From Pigmentiphaga kullae (lineage in GTDB: Bacteria > Pseudomonadota > Gammaproteobacteria > Burkholderiales > Burkholderiaceae_B): a DNA stretch of 64,000 nucleotides. Shown piece after piece: positions 43,769 through 52,228 of this stretch (position 1 is the first letter of the stretch; the number at the start of each line of letters is the position of its first letter). The notes beneath the pieces were generated by a model, which saw only the letters and a program-made list of their open reading frames with translations, was not told the origin of the DNA and ran no database searches. Made by a program: the position numbers and the translations under genes. The DNA lies in the NCBI RefSeq assembly GCF_004216695.1, contig NZ_SGXC01000002.1, positions 1,054,001 through 1,118,000 of the forward strand, written 5' to 3'.

Positions 43769-44562
43769 AGCGGCACGATGGAACTACTGAAACCGGCCGA
43801 ACTGACGCGCGCCCGGGCGGCATCGGCCGCCTCGCGCGAGGCGAAGGGACCGACCCGGACGCGGAACACATCGCCCTTGCCGGTCTTCACCCGCTCGGTG
43901 AAACTCTTGATGCCCGCGGCGCTGAGCCGGTCGCGCATGTCGTTGGCGCGCTCTTCGGTGGAAAACGCCGCGATCTGCACCGCGAAACTGCCCTTGCTGT
44001 CGGGCTTGGGCGCCGCCGGAGCGGGCGCATTGCCTTCCAGCAAGGCACGGGCCCGGGCCGCCTCGGCGCGCGCGGCATCCGCGCGGGACGTGTCGCTGGG
44101 CGCCGGCTTCGGGGGCGCGGGCTTGGGCGCTTCGGGCTGGGCCTGAGGCTTCGCGGGCTCGGGCCTGGGCGCCTCGGGTTTCGGAGGTTCGGGCCGGGTG
44201 GCCGGCGCTGCCGGAGGCGCCGCGGGTTCGGGCCTGGCCGCCGGCGCGGCGGGCGTCTCCGCGGGCGGGGCGGCGGGCGCTTCGGCCACCGGGGGCTTGG
44301 CCACCGGTTCGGGGGTGGCCAGGTTGCGATCGGGAATCTGGATGGGAATGTCGTCCGGGAGCATGGGCGGCTCGGAATCGAGCACCATGGGCAGCACGAC
44401 GACCGCTGCCAGGACCAGGGCGATGGCGCCTACCAGACGGCGCCTGGCGCGGCGGCGCGCTTCCTGGGCGGGATCCTGCGATTCGGCCCCGGCTGCATAG
44501 CCGGCGCGACTGGATTTGGCCGTGGTCGTGGCCGCCTTCTTCTTGCGCTCGAGCAATCCCAT
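43765..44562 (-). CDS. SPOR-domain cell-division protein (DedD/FtsN-like)
   Basis: Peptidoglycan-binding division protein of 265 residues. A short cytoplasmic N-terminus (Lys-rich, LERKKKAATTTAKS) is followed by one transmembrane helix near residues 43-61 (RLVGAIALVLAAVVVLPMVL), a long Pro/Ala/Glu-rich periplasmic linker to about residue 190, and a C-terminal SPOR domain (GSFAVQIAAFSTEERANDMR ending VSSAGFSSSIVPL). Position between folC and cvpA fits DedD. Confidence 0.92.
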   Translation of the reverse strand: MGLLERKKKAATTTAKSSRAGYAAGAESQDPAQEARRRARRRLVGAIALVLAAVVVLPMVLDSEPPMLPDDIPIQIPDRNLATPEPVAKPPVAEAPAAPPAETPAAPAARPEPAAPPAAPATRPEPPKPEAPRPEPAKPQAQPEAPKPAPPKPAPSDTSRADAARAEAARARALLEGNAPAPAAPKPDSKGSFAVQIAAFSTEERANDMRDRLSAAGIKSFTERVKTGKGDVFRVRVGPFASREAADAARARVSSAGFSSSIVPL

Positions 44563-44589
44563 TGATACGTCCGGCTAAACAGGCGGCAG

Positions 44590-44621
44590 GGTCTTGCGCC
44601 GCCCCCTGCGGGGGCTCCGGC
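44590..44621 (-). repeat. Degenerate partial copy of the intergenic repeat, after folC
   Basis: Directly after the folC stop codon, the minus strand has a hairpin GCCCCC-GCA-GGGGGC followed by GGCGC, matching the central CGCCCCCCAGGGGGCGGC part of copies A and B in the same orientation relative to the upstream gene. It lacks a T-run. It fills the gap between folC and the SPOR gene. Confidence 0.45.
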
Positions 44622-45944
44622 TCAGTCCGCGCGGGCGGGCCTGGCCGCACGCATCGACGCCAACACGCCTGCCACGGTAAGGAAAGATCCGAAGACCAGG
44701 ATTCTATCACCCTCGCCCATGCTTTCCCGCGCCGCCGCATAGGCCGCGGCGGGGTCGGCGCAGGCGTGGATCGAGGAATCCTTGTCTTCCTTGACGCCCC
44801 GCGCGCGCAGGCGCGCGGCCAGTTCCTCGCCGCTCAACCCGCGCGGTCCGGGCAGGCCGGCGCAGTACCAGTGGTCGACGCGGTCGCCCAGCTTGGCGAT
44901 GACGCCATCGACGTCCTTGTCGTTCAGCATCCCGAACACCGCGTAGGTGTAGGGATAAAAGCCCATGTTGTCGAGGTTGTCGGCCAGCACGGCGGCGGCG
45001 TGGGGGTTGTGCGCCACGTCCAGGATCACCGCGGGCTGCCCCGGCAGGATCTGGAAGCGGCCCGGCAATTGCACCTGCAACAGCCCCAGGCGCACCGCCT
45101 GCTGCGGCACGGGCAGCCGGTCGCGCAGGGCTTCGAGCGCGGCCAGCGCGGCCGAGGCGTTCAACAGCTGGTTGGCGCCGCGCAGCGCCGGATAGGCCAT
45201 CGCGTTGCGGCGCTGGCTGCGGCCGCCATAGTTCCACTGCTGCTTGTCGCCGGCGTAGTTGTAGTCGCGCCCGAAGCGCCAGAGATCGGCGCCTATGCTT
45301 TCGGCATAATCCACCAGCGACTGCGGCGGCATGGGATCGGCGCAGATGGCGGGCTTGCCCGGACGGTAGATGTGGGCCTTCTCCCAGCCTATCTTCTCGC
45401 GGTCGTCGCCCAGCCATTCGACGTGATCCAGGTCCACGCTGGTCACGATGGCGCAGTCGGCGTCGACGATGTTGACCGCGTCCAGGCGTCCGCCCAGCCC
45501 CACTTCCAGGATGACCACGTCCAGCGCCGATTGCGCGAACAGCCGCAGGATGGCCAGCGTGGTCAGCTCGAAATAGGTCAGCGAGGTATCGCCGCGGGCC
45601 GCGTCCACGGCGGCGAACTGTCCGGTCAGGGCGGCATCGCTGGCGGACTCGCCGTTCACGCGCGCCCGCTCGTTGAAATCCAGCAGATGCGGCGAGGTGT
45701 AGAGGCCGACCTTGTATCCGGCGCTCAGCAGCATGGCCTCGAGCATCGCGCAGGTCGAGCCCTTGCCGTTGGTGCCTCCCACCACGATCTTGACCGCGTC
45801 CAGGTCCAGCTCCAGGCGCGCGGCCACCTCGCGCACGCGGCCCAGGCCCATGTCTATCGGGCGGCTGTGGATGGATTCGAGATAGGCCAGCCACTGCGCC
45901 AGGGGGCTGTGGGCATCGGGACGGGAAGCGGAGGAAGACGGCAT
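44622..45944 (-). CDS. folC: Bifunctional folylpolyglutamate / dihydrofolate synthase FolC
   Basis: Adds glutamate to folates and makes dihydrofolate. The 440-residue protein starts MPSSSASRPD at 45944. The ATP P-loop is VVGGTNGKGSTCAMLEAML, the dihydropteroate-binding block YTSPHLLDFNERARVNGE, and the Mur-ligase type NIVDADCAIVTSVDLDHVEW. Upstream in-frame residues are not family-like. It follows map by 50 bases. Confidence 0.96.
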   Translation of the reverse strand: MPSSSASRPDAHSPLAQWLAYLESIHSRPIDMGLGRVREVAARLELDLDAVKIVVGGTNGKGSTCAMLEAMLLSAGYKVGLYTSPHLLDFNERARVNGESASDAALTGQFAAVDAARGDTSLTYFELTTLAILRLFAQSALDVVILEVGLGGRLDAVNIVDADCAIVTSVDLDHVEWLGDDREKIGWEKAHIYRPGKPAICADPMPPQSLVDYAESIGADLWRFGRDYNYAGDKQQWNYGGRSQRRNAMAYPALRGANQLLNASAALAALEALRDRLPVPQQAVRLGLLQVQLPGRFQILPGQPAVILDVAHNPHAAAVLADNLDNMGFYPYTYAVFGMLNDKDVDGVIAKLGDRVDHWYCAGLPGPRGLSGEELAARLRARGVKEDKDSSIHACADPAAAYAAARESMGEGDRILVFGSFLTVAGVLASMRAARPARAD

Positions 45945-45994
45945 GGATACGACCGGCAAGGCAGGAAAATAACGAGGAGATTCAGGGGAAAACG

Positions 45995-46762
45995 TCAGCG
46001 GCGGTTCGGCCAGGCGGTCAGGATATCGTAGCCGTCGTCGGTCACGGCCACCATGTGCTCCCACTGCGCGGACCACGAACCGTCCACGGTCACCACGGTC
46101 CAGTCGTCGTCCAGCACTTCGACCTCCTGGCGCCCGGCGTTGAGCATGGGCTCGATGGTGAACACCATGCCCTTCTTCAGGCGCAGGCCGCTGTTGGGCC
46201 GGCCATAATGCAGTACCTGCGGCGCCTCATGGTACTTGCGGCCGATGCCGTGGCCGCAGAAATCGCGCACCACCGAAAAGCCGGCATCCTCGGCGCAGGT
46301 CTGGATGGCCGCGCCCACGTCGCCCAGGGTCGCGCCCGGGCGCACCGCGGCGATGCCGCGCAGCATGCTTTCCAGCGTGACGTCGACCAGGCGCTCGGCC
46401 GCCTGCGACGGCTTGCCGGCGTAGAACATCCGGCTCGTGTCGCCGTGCCAGCCGTCGTGGATCACGGTGACGTCGATGTTGATGATGTCGCCGTCGCGCA
46501 GCACGTCCTCGGGCTTGGGAATGCCATGGCAGACCACGCCGTTGATGGACGTGCACAGCGTCTTGGGAAAACCGTGGTAGCCGACGTTGGCCGGAATGGC
46601 CTTCTGGACCTGGGTGATGTATTCGTAGCAGCGGCGGTCGAGTTCCTCGGTCGAGACGCCGGGCCGGACATACTCGCCTATCATCTCCAGGACCTCGGCC
46701 GCCATGCCGCCCGCCACGCGCATCGCTTCGATTTCCTGCGGGGACTTGAGGGTGATTGCCAT
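45995..46762 (-). CDS. map: Methionine aminopeptidase, type I
   Basis: Metal-dependent removal of the initiator Met from nascent proteins. The 255-residue protein starts MAITLKSPQEIEAMRVAGGM. Metal ligands lie in INIDVTVIHDGWHGDTSRMF (two Asp), GHGIGRKYHE (His), FTIEPML (Glu) and WEHMVAVT (Glu). Its usual neighbours rpsB or secY are absent; instead it sits between a DUF2207 gene (26 bases upstream) and folC. Confidence 0.96.
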   Translation of the reverse strand: MAITLKSPQEIEAMRVAGGMAAEVLEMIGEYVRPGVSTEELDRRCYEYITQVQKAIPANVGYHGFPKTLCTSINGVVCHGIPKPEDVLRDGDIINIDVTVIHDGWHGDTSRMFYAGKPSQAAERLVDVTLESMLRGIAAVRPGATLGDVGAAIQTCAEDAGFSVVRDFCGHGIGRKYHEAPQVLHYGRPNSGLRLKKGMVFTIEPMLNAGRQEVEVLDDDWTVVTVDGSWSAQWEHMVAVTDDGYDILTAWPNRR

Positions 46763-46788
46763 GCGGTGAACTCCGTGTTTGCCCGATT

Positions 46789-48633
46789 TTAGCGCCGGCC
46801 TTCGCCGGTCTCTTCCACGCCCCCGCCGCGCGGGGTCCGCGGCGCGCGCACCGGCGAGGCCTTGGCCGACCAGCGGTCCAGCGTGCGCATGACCGCGCGC
46901 GGCCGGACCAGCGGGTCGTGGACGCCGCCATAGCGGGCCTGCATGTCCACCCGCGCCGCCGAGGCGGCGCCGCGCGCCTGCGCGGCGTGCGCGGCCGCCC
47001 AGCGGCGGTCCACGCCCAGGGCCAGCGCATGCGGCAGGTAGCGTTCGTAGCGGGCCAGCGCGCTTTCGGCATCGGCCGGAGCGACCGCGGGCGGACGGAC
47101 CAGGAAGCGGCGAAAACCGTCTATCCGCGCCCGCAGCGCCCGCCCCTGCGCGGTGTAGCCCCGCAGGCCGAGAAAGCCCGCGCACACCAGCACCAGCGAG
47201 GCCAGCGGCGCCAGCCCGGTCAGCAGCAGCCTGGCCGACTCCACATGCGTGGCCAGCACCGCCAGCCCGCCCGCCAGGCACAGCAGCCCCAGCACGCTCA
47301 ACACGGTGCGGCTGGCCAGGCTGGTCGCCCCCGCCCGCCACTGCGCATAGACCGCGAACCAGGCCGGCACCGCGGGCAGCGGCAGCAGGATGCCCCACGC
47401 GGCCCACGACAGCGGACTGCCCTCGCGCACGATGGCGAGCCCGACCAGCGCCACCGTCATGGCGATCCAGAGATAAGCCCCCTTGCGCGCGCGATCGCCG
47501 TAGGCCACGAACAGCGAGCGCGCATAGGCTTCGTCCAGCCACTCGCGCTGGCCGCCCTGCGCTTCGTCGTAACAGCGCCGGTACAGCCCGTCCAGGCGCA
47601 GCAGCGTGCGGCCGCCCGCGAAAAAACGGCCCAGCATGGCGTTGAGCAGCGGATCGTGGCGCGCGTCGCCGCCGGTCTGGTTGGGCAAGCGTTCGAGATA
47701 GCGTCCGTCGGCGCGCTCCAGCACCTGCACCGAGCGGCGGGCCAGCAATTCCATCATGCCGGACAGGAAGGCCCAGCGGTCGTAGCCCTTGCGGTACACA
47801 TAGCGCAGCGCGGGCGCGGACAATCCTTCCGGCGGGTCGGCCTGCGGCGTCCGGTCGTGCCTGCCCCGCCGCCAGGCTTGGGCCGCGGCGGCCAGGTAAT
47901 ACAGCAGCAACAGCGCGACGCCCACGCTGGCCACCCAGAACTCGGCATGGTCCTGCACGCCGTACCACCAGGCCTTGAGCGGCCCGGGCCGCCGCACCTC
48001 GCCCGCCGGCCATCCCAGCTCGACCGTCATGTTCTCGCCCGGCTCCAGCACGCGGGTCGACACGAACACCACCCGTCCGGCTTCCTTTTCCTGGACCCGC
48101 CCCGGCGCGCCCTCGCCCGCCACCGCGGCCTGCCGGACCGGCTCGTCCGACGGCAGCACGATGCGTACGCGCACCCGGTCGATGGGCAGGGTCCAGTCCC
48201 GGCCCGTGACGTCCCACGAGAGCCGGTCCTCGCCACCGGCCGCCTGCAACTGCCGCGTGACGCGATACACCAGCGTGTACTGGTATTCGCCGGGACGAAA
48301 CACCACGTCCGGCCGGCCGGTGGAAACCCGCACGCCGTCGCGCAGGCGCGACGAGACGAAGGGCTCGGCCCGGCCGTCGCGCCGCACCGAGACGATGTCC
48401 AGCCCCGCCACCGAGCGGCTGCCGTCGGCGCGCCGGTACAGACGCGCGAAATCGCGCTGCAGGCCATGCTTGATCTGCTTGCCTTCCGAACGCACGCGCA
48501 GGTTCTCGGTCACCAGGAGGTCGCCGCTGCGCTCGACCTTGATGTCGCTGAAGAATTCGAGGATGCGTTCGTCCGCGCGCGCCGGCCCGGCCAGGAGCAA
48601 CAGCCAGCACAGGGCCAGCAGACAGAATCTCAT
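46789..48633 (-). CDS. DUF2207 family membrane protein
   Basis: Predicted envelope protein of 614 residues, function unknown. The start MRFCLLALCWLLLLAGPARA at 48633 gives a signal peptide (GAGG upstream). The extracytoplasmic DUF2207 domain covers about residues 20-235 (ERILEFFSDIKVERSGDLLV; YTLVYRVTRQ), then a transmembrane helix near 240-262 (VASVGVALLLLYYLAAAAQA), a soluble domain with RRSVQVLERADGRYLERLPN and further helices near 380-480. The C-terminus is Arg/Gly-rich. Confidence 0.88.
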   Translation of the reverse strand: MRFCLLALCWLLLLAGPARADERILEFFSDIKVERSGDLLVTENLRVRSEGKQIKHGLQRDFARLYRRADGSRSVAGLDIVSVRRDGRAEPFVSSRLRDGVRVSTGRPDVVFRPGEYQYTLVYRVTRQLQAAGGEDRLSWDVTGRDWTLPIDRVRVRIVLPSDEPVRQAAVAGEGAPGRVQEKEAGRVVFVSTRVLEPGENMTVELGWPAGEVRRPGPLKAWWYGVQDHAEFWVASVGVALLLLYYLAAAAQAWRRGRHDRTPQADPPEGLSAPALRYVYRKGYDRWAFLSGMMELLARRSVQVLERADGRYLERLPNQTGGDARHDPLLNAMLGRFFAGGRTLLRLDGLYRRCYDEAQGGQREWLDEAYARSLFVAYGDRARKGAYLWIAMTVALVGLAIVREGSPLSWAAWGILLPLPAVPAWFAVYAQWRAGATSLASRTVLSVLGLLCLAGGLAVLATHVESARLLLTGLAPLASLVLVCAGFLGLRGYTAQGRALRARIDGFRRFLVRPPAVAPADAESALARYERYLPHALALGVDRRWAAAHAAQARGAASAARVDMQARYGGVHDPLVRPRAVMRTLDRWSAKASPVRAPRTPRGGGVEETGEGRR

Positions 48634-48878
48634 GTCCGGCCTCGTCACCGGGCGGATCGGGGTAGCGGCCCGGCCGCGGCCATTACGGAAGAAATGACGA
48701 CATGGGCCGCCTCGGCCCGGGAATGCGATCCGCTCTCAGACATGACACCAGCCTTGTTTTGGCAGGACTGTACCACCGCCCGCGCGCACGGGCGCCGCCG
48801 CCCGTCTCAAGTTGTTTCCTCGTCACAGCGCCGCCGGCTGTGCGCCCCTGCCCTGATCGCATCCAGGTGTTTTTCCCA

Positions 48879-48907
48879 TTGACATCCCGCTGCCGTCTCT
48901 CTAGAAT
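48879..48907 (+). promoter_or_regulatory. Near-consensus sigma-70 promoter for the NicC-like gene
   Basis: TTGACA (48879-48884) and TAGAAT (48902-48907) are exactly 17 bases apart. The start point would be near 48914, 50 bases before the start codon. In the 331-base gap 48634-48964 this and the operator just downstream are the only elements I see; the upstream part looks featureless and must hold the DUF2207 promoter. Confidence 0.75.
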
Positions 48908-48911
48908 TTTT

Positions 48912-48926
48912 TGAACTTATCGTTCA
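48912..48926 (+). promoter_or_regulatory. Palindromic operator at the transcription start
   Basis: TGAAC-TTATC-GTTCA (48912-48926), five-base perfect arms, covers the predicted start point of the strong promoter. Binding there would block transcription, so it suits repression, possibly by the IclR-type regulator encoded as second gene of the same operon. Confidence 0.5.
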
Positions 48927-48964
48927 TTTTTGTACAACCCCCAGCACGGCACAGGAGAAGTTCC

Positions 48965-50092
48965 ATGGCATCGCCCCTCATCGGCATCAGCGGCGCAGGC
49001 ATAGGCGGGCTGGCAGCGGCGATCGCCCTGCGCAAGGTCGGCCTGGAATCGGTGGTTTTCGAACAGGCCCCCAAGTTCGCGCGCGTCGGCGCCGACATCA
49101 ACCTCACCCCCAACGCCGTGCTGGCGCTGGACGGACTGGGCGTGGGCGACGAACTGCGCAAGACCGCGGCCCGCCCCACGCATCGCATCAGCCGCACCTG
49201 GGACACGGGCGAGGAAACCTCGCGCCTGGAAATGTCGCAGGCGGCCGAAACGCGCTACGGCGCGCCCCAGCTGACCATGCACCGGGCCGACCTGCTGGCC
49301 GCGCTGGAACAGGCCGTGCCCGCCGCGACCATCCACCTGGGCAAGCGCACCGTGGGCATAGACGAAGGCGCCGACGGCATCACCGTGCGTTTCGAGGACG
49401 GCACCTCCCAGCGCGTGGACGTGCTGGTCGGCGCGGACGGCATCCACTCCACGGTCCGCAAGCACCTGCTGGGCGACGAATATCCCGACTTCACCGGCGT
49501 GGTGGCCTACCGCGCCGTGGTGCCGGCCTCGCGCCTGGACGGCGTGCCCAACCTGGGCGCGTTCACCAAGTGGTGGGGTCCCAATCCGGAAACACAGATC
49601 GTCACCTTCCCGCTGAACCTGGGCCGCGATATCTTCATCTTCGCCACCACGCCGCAGGACAGCTGGCGCCACGAATCGTGGACCATGCCGGGCAGCGTCG
49701 AGGAACTGCGCGCGTCCTACGCCGACTTCCATCCCGAGGCGCGCGCCCTGCTGGCGGCCTGCGACGAGGTGCTGAAGTCCGCGCTGTACGTGCGCGACCC
49801 GCTGCCCTCGTGGTCGCGCGGCAACGTCACCCTGCTGGGCGATGCCTGCCACCCGATGATGCCCTTCATGGCCCAGGGCGCCGGCATGGCGATCGAGGAT
49901 GCCGTGGTGCTGGCCCGCTACCTGGCGGACACGCCGGATGCGCCCGCCCAGGCCCTCAAGCGCTACGAAGCCGCCCGCCACGACCGCACCGCCCGCGTCC
50001 AGATCGGCTCGCGCGGCAACAACTGGCTCAAGGAAGGCGGAAATGCCGACTGGGTGTACGAATACAATGCCTGGACCGTGCCCCTGGCCTGA
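48965..50092 (+). CDS. FAD-dependent monooxygenase, 6-hydroxynicotinate 3-monooxygenase (NicC)-like
   Basis: Class A flavoprotein hydroxylase of 375 residues. Starts MASPLIGISGAGIGGLAAAI (CAGGAGAAGTTCC upstream), with GADINLTPNAVLALDGLG, LVGADGIHSTVR and GDACHPMMPFMAQGAGMAIE. The C-terminal RGNNWLKEGGNADWVYEYNA resembles the NicC ending (NTWL, WVYGYD). No other nic genes are nearby, so nicotinate is only a candidate; a related hydroxylated heterocycle or aromatic acid is equally possible. The IclR gene follows six bases after its stop. Confidence 0.87.
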   Translation: MASPLIGISGAGIGGLAAAIALRKVGLESVVFEQAPKFARVGADINLTPNAVLALDGLGVGDELRKTAARPTHRISRTWDTGEETSRLEMSQAAETRYGAPQLTMHRADLLAALEQAVPAATIHLGKRTVGIDEGADGITVRFEDGTSQRVDVLVGADGIHSTVRKHLLGDEYPDFTGVVAYRAVVPASRLDGVPNLGAFTKWWGPNPETQIVTFPLNLGRDIFIFATTPQDSWRHESWTMPGSVEELRASYADFHPEARALLAACDEVLKSALYVRDPLPSWSRGNVTLLGDACHPMMPFMAQGAGMAIEDAVVLARYLADTPDAPAQALKRYEAARHDRTARVQIGSRGNNWLKEGGNADWVYEYNAWTVPLA

Positions 50093-50098
50093 TCTTCC

Positions 50099-50908
50099 AT
50101 GTCATTTTCCGCAGACCCCCTGGACAGCGACGAATCCGCCGGCAAGCCCGGCGCCCTGGTCTCGCCGGTGGTCAGGGCGTTCCGGCTGCTGCGCTACGTG
50201 GTCGACGGCGGCAGCACGTCCAACCTGAGCGAGGTCGGCCGCAGCATCGACGTCAACCGCGTCACGGTCATGCGGCTGATCGCCACGCTGGAACATGAAG
50301 GGGTGCTCGAAGCCCTGCCCCAGGGCGGGCACCGCATCGGCCTGCCCTTCCTGAAGCTGGCCACCGCCGCCACTGCCGCCAATGACATGCTGGACCTGGG
50401 CCGCCGGGTGCTGGCCGACGTGCGGCGCCAGCTGAACGTCTCGGCCTACCTGGCCGCGCTGGACGGCGGCCACGTCGTCTATCTGCTGCGCGACATGCCC
50501 GAGGCCGGCCTGATCAGCAGCGTGCGCGTCGGCAGCCGCGTCGCCGCGCACCTGACCACGCCGGGCCGCATGCTGCTGGCGTGGCAGCCGCCTGCCACCC
50601 TGGATGCGCTGCTGGAGGCGGATCCCGCGGCGTCGGCCCAGGCCGGCAAGCTGCGCGCGCAACTGGCGGCGGACCGCGAACGCGGCTGCGCCTGGAGCTT
50701 CTCCGGGTTCGAACAAGGCATCAACTCATGCGCCGCGCCCGTGTTCGGCGCGCTGGGCGAAGCCGCCGCGGCCATCAGCGTGGCGGGTCCGGAAACCGCA
50801 TTCGGCGCCGATGCCGATTCGCGCGCGCGCACGGAACAGGTCATCCTCCAGGCCGCGCGCGATTTGTCCTCGCTGCTCGGCAGCCGGGGCTATCCGCCCG
50901 CGGGCTGA
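50099..50908 (+). CDS. IclR-family transcriptional regulator
   Basis: Regulator of 269 residues, six bases after the monooxygenase in the same direction. N-terminal winged HTH: VVRAFRLLRYVVDGGSTSNL, VGRSIDVNRVTVMRLIATLE. The C-terminal effector domain has SVRVGSRVAAHLTTPGRMLL and the conserved GCAWSFSGFEQGINSCAAPV. Being second in the operon, it probably controls its own expression through the palindrome at 48912-48926. Confidence 0.92.
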   Translation: MSFSADPLDSDESAGKPGALVSPVVRAFRLLRYVVDGGSTSNLSEVGRSIDVNRVTVMRLIATLEHEGVLEALPQGGHRIGLPFLKLATAATAANDMLDLGRRVLADVRRQLNVSAYLAALDGGHVVYLLRDMPEAGLISSVRVGSRVAAHLTTPGRMLLAWQPPATLDALLEADPAASAQAGKLRAQLAADRERGCAWSFSGFEQGINSCAAPVFGALGEAAAAISVAGPETAFGADADSRARTEQVILQAARDLSSLLGSRGYPPAG

Positions 50909-50913
50909 CGCAG

Positions 50914-51618
50914 TCAGCGGCCGGCCGCGTCGGGCTCGCCGTCCGGCAGCACGCTCAACAGATTCGTTCCCGTGCGCGACAGGTGCTGCCGCAGGATGTC
51001 GCAGGCCAGCTCGGCGTTGCGGCCCAGCGCGGCCTGATAGATGGCCTCGTGTTCGGCCGGCACGTTGCGGTCGGGCGAATTGCTGGCCAGGAACAGGCGG
51101 CGATAGCGATCGCTCAGGTCGTGCAGCGTATTGCAGAAGCGCAGCAGCAGCGGCATGCCGCAGGCCGAGAACAGCGTGATGTGGAAAGTGCGGTGGGCCT
51201 TCTCCCAGGCCGGCAGCTTGTCGCCGCTGCGGTCCGCCGCCTCCAGCCGGCTCAGCCGGTGGTAGGCCGCCACCAGGGCGTCCTCCCAATGCTCGTCGCC
51301 GCGCCGGATGGACTCGCCCAGGGCCATCACCTCCAGGTTCATCCGCAAGGCCGTCACTTCCCGGAAGTCGTCCGCCGATACGGGCGCCACCCGGTAGCCC
51401 TTCTTGTCGTTCGTCACGATCAGCCCGTCGGACACCAGCCGTGTCAGGGCCTCGCGCAAGGGGCTCAGGCTGACGTCGTACTGCTCGCGCAATTCGTCCA
51501 GCCTGAGCTTGCTGCCGGGCAGCAGCGTGCCGCCCAGAATCGAACCCCGCAGGGCTTCGACCAGGGTGGTGGACAGCGTGGGTCCGCTTGCGGAGGGCGT
51601 ATCGGTCAATGTGGTCAT
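50914..51618 (-). CDS. GntR-family regulator, FadR/FCD subfamily
   Basis: Regulator of 234 residues, start MTTLTDTPSASGPTLSTTLV at 51618; an ATG 33 bases further upstream lacks a ribosome-binding site. The N-terminal GntR HTH is KLRLDELREQYDVSLSPLRE followed by ALTRLVSDGLIV. The FCD ligand domain has the metal-binding pattern FREVTALRMNLEVMAL, HRTFHITLFSACGMPLLLRF and AEHEAIYQAALG. It is divergent from the 51763-54114 operon, its likely target, and converges on the IclR gene. Confidence 0.92.
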   Translation of the reverse strand: MTTLTDTPSASGPTLSTTLVEALRGSILGGTLLPGSKLRLDELREQYDVSLSPLREALTRLVSDGLIVTNDKKGYRVAPVSADDFREVTALRMNLEVMALGESIRRGDEHWEDALVAAYHRLSRLEAADRSGDKLPAWEKAHRTFHITLFSACGMPLLLRFCNTLHDLSDRYRRLFLASNSPDRNVPAEHEAIYQAALGRNAELACDILRQHLSRTGTNLLSVLPDGEPDAAGR

Positions 51619-51690
51619 GCTGGAACTCGGGATGAAAGCGCGTGCGCGCAACGCGCATTCTAGCGGCTTCCTCCCTGTTTAGCTGAAATT

Positions 51691-51750
51691 ATCGATGAAA
51701 ACAAAAAATTGAAGAATTAAAAAATAATCGATTACTATATTTAAATCGAT
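51691..51750. promoter_or_regulatory. Three ATCGAT-centred sites between GntR and its divergent operon
   Basis: ATCGAT occurs at 51691-51696, 51727-51732 and 51745-51750. The last two form TCGATT-N10-AATCGA, an inverted repeat in an AT-rich stretch, and end just before the ribosome-binding site AAGGAG of the first operon gene. Probable operators of the GntR-family regulator. Confidence 0.5.
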
Positions 51751-51762
51751 CAAGGAGAATCC

Positions 51763-52212
51763 ATGACGCGTTCGCGCCCCGATCCGGCTTTCGTCCAGCA
51801 AACCTTCGGCCCCTATGCCGACCCCCTCGCCACCAAGGAGGACCGCGCCGCCAGCTACCGCCAGATGGCCGGCTTCCTTCCCCCGCGGGTCGAAGCCCGG
51901 CTCGACGTGACCGGCGCGCTGGACCCGCTCATGGTGGAATTGCAGGAGAAGGTCCGGGCCCATGCGCTGGAGACCGCCCATTTCGACGACAAGCAGGTGC
52001 AGTTGCTGATCTTCGCCATGCTGGTGGCCGAACTGAGCGATGCCGCCGTCATCCATGGCGTGGCCGCGCGCCGGGCCGGCGCCAGCTGGCACGAGATGCA
52101 GGCGGTGGTGAACCTGGCCTTCGTCTTCCGGGGCGTCTCGGCCGCCAACCGCGGCGCCGAAATGCTGATACGCATCGCCGAACGCGAGCGCGAGCTGGCC
52201 GCCCAGGCCTGA
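51763..52212 (+). CDS. Carboxymuconolactone decarboxylase-like (AhpD-fold) protein
   Basis: Small helical protein of 149 residues. The family core is visible in KQVQLLIFAMLVAELSDAAV and IHGVAARRAGASWHEMQAVV. The CxxC pair of AhpD-type peroxidases is absent, so a decarboxylase or structural role is more likely. First gene of an operon with an amidohydrolase (16 bases on) and a Bug receptor; it may act on the product of the lactone hydrolase. Confidence 0.82.
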   Translation: MTRSRPDPAFVQQTFGPYADPLATKEDRAASYRQMAGFLPPRVEARLDVTGALDPLMVELQEKVRAHALETAHFDDKQVQLLIFAMLVAELSDAAVIHGVAARRAGASWHEMQAVVNLAFVFRGVSAANRGAEMLIRIAERERELAAQA

Positions 52213-52228
52213 ACACGAGGAGTCCGCC

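Noticed and set aside
51763..52212. AhpD-type peroxidase
   Set aside because: The redox CxxC pair is missing, so only the fold-level assignment is kept.
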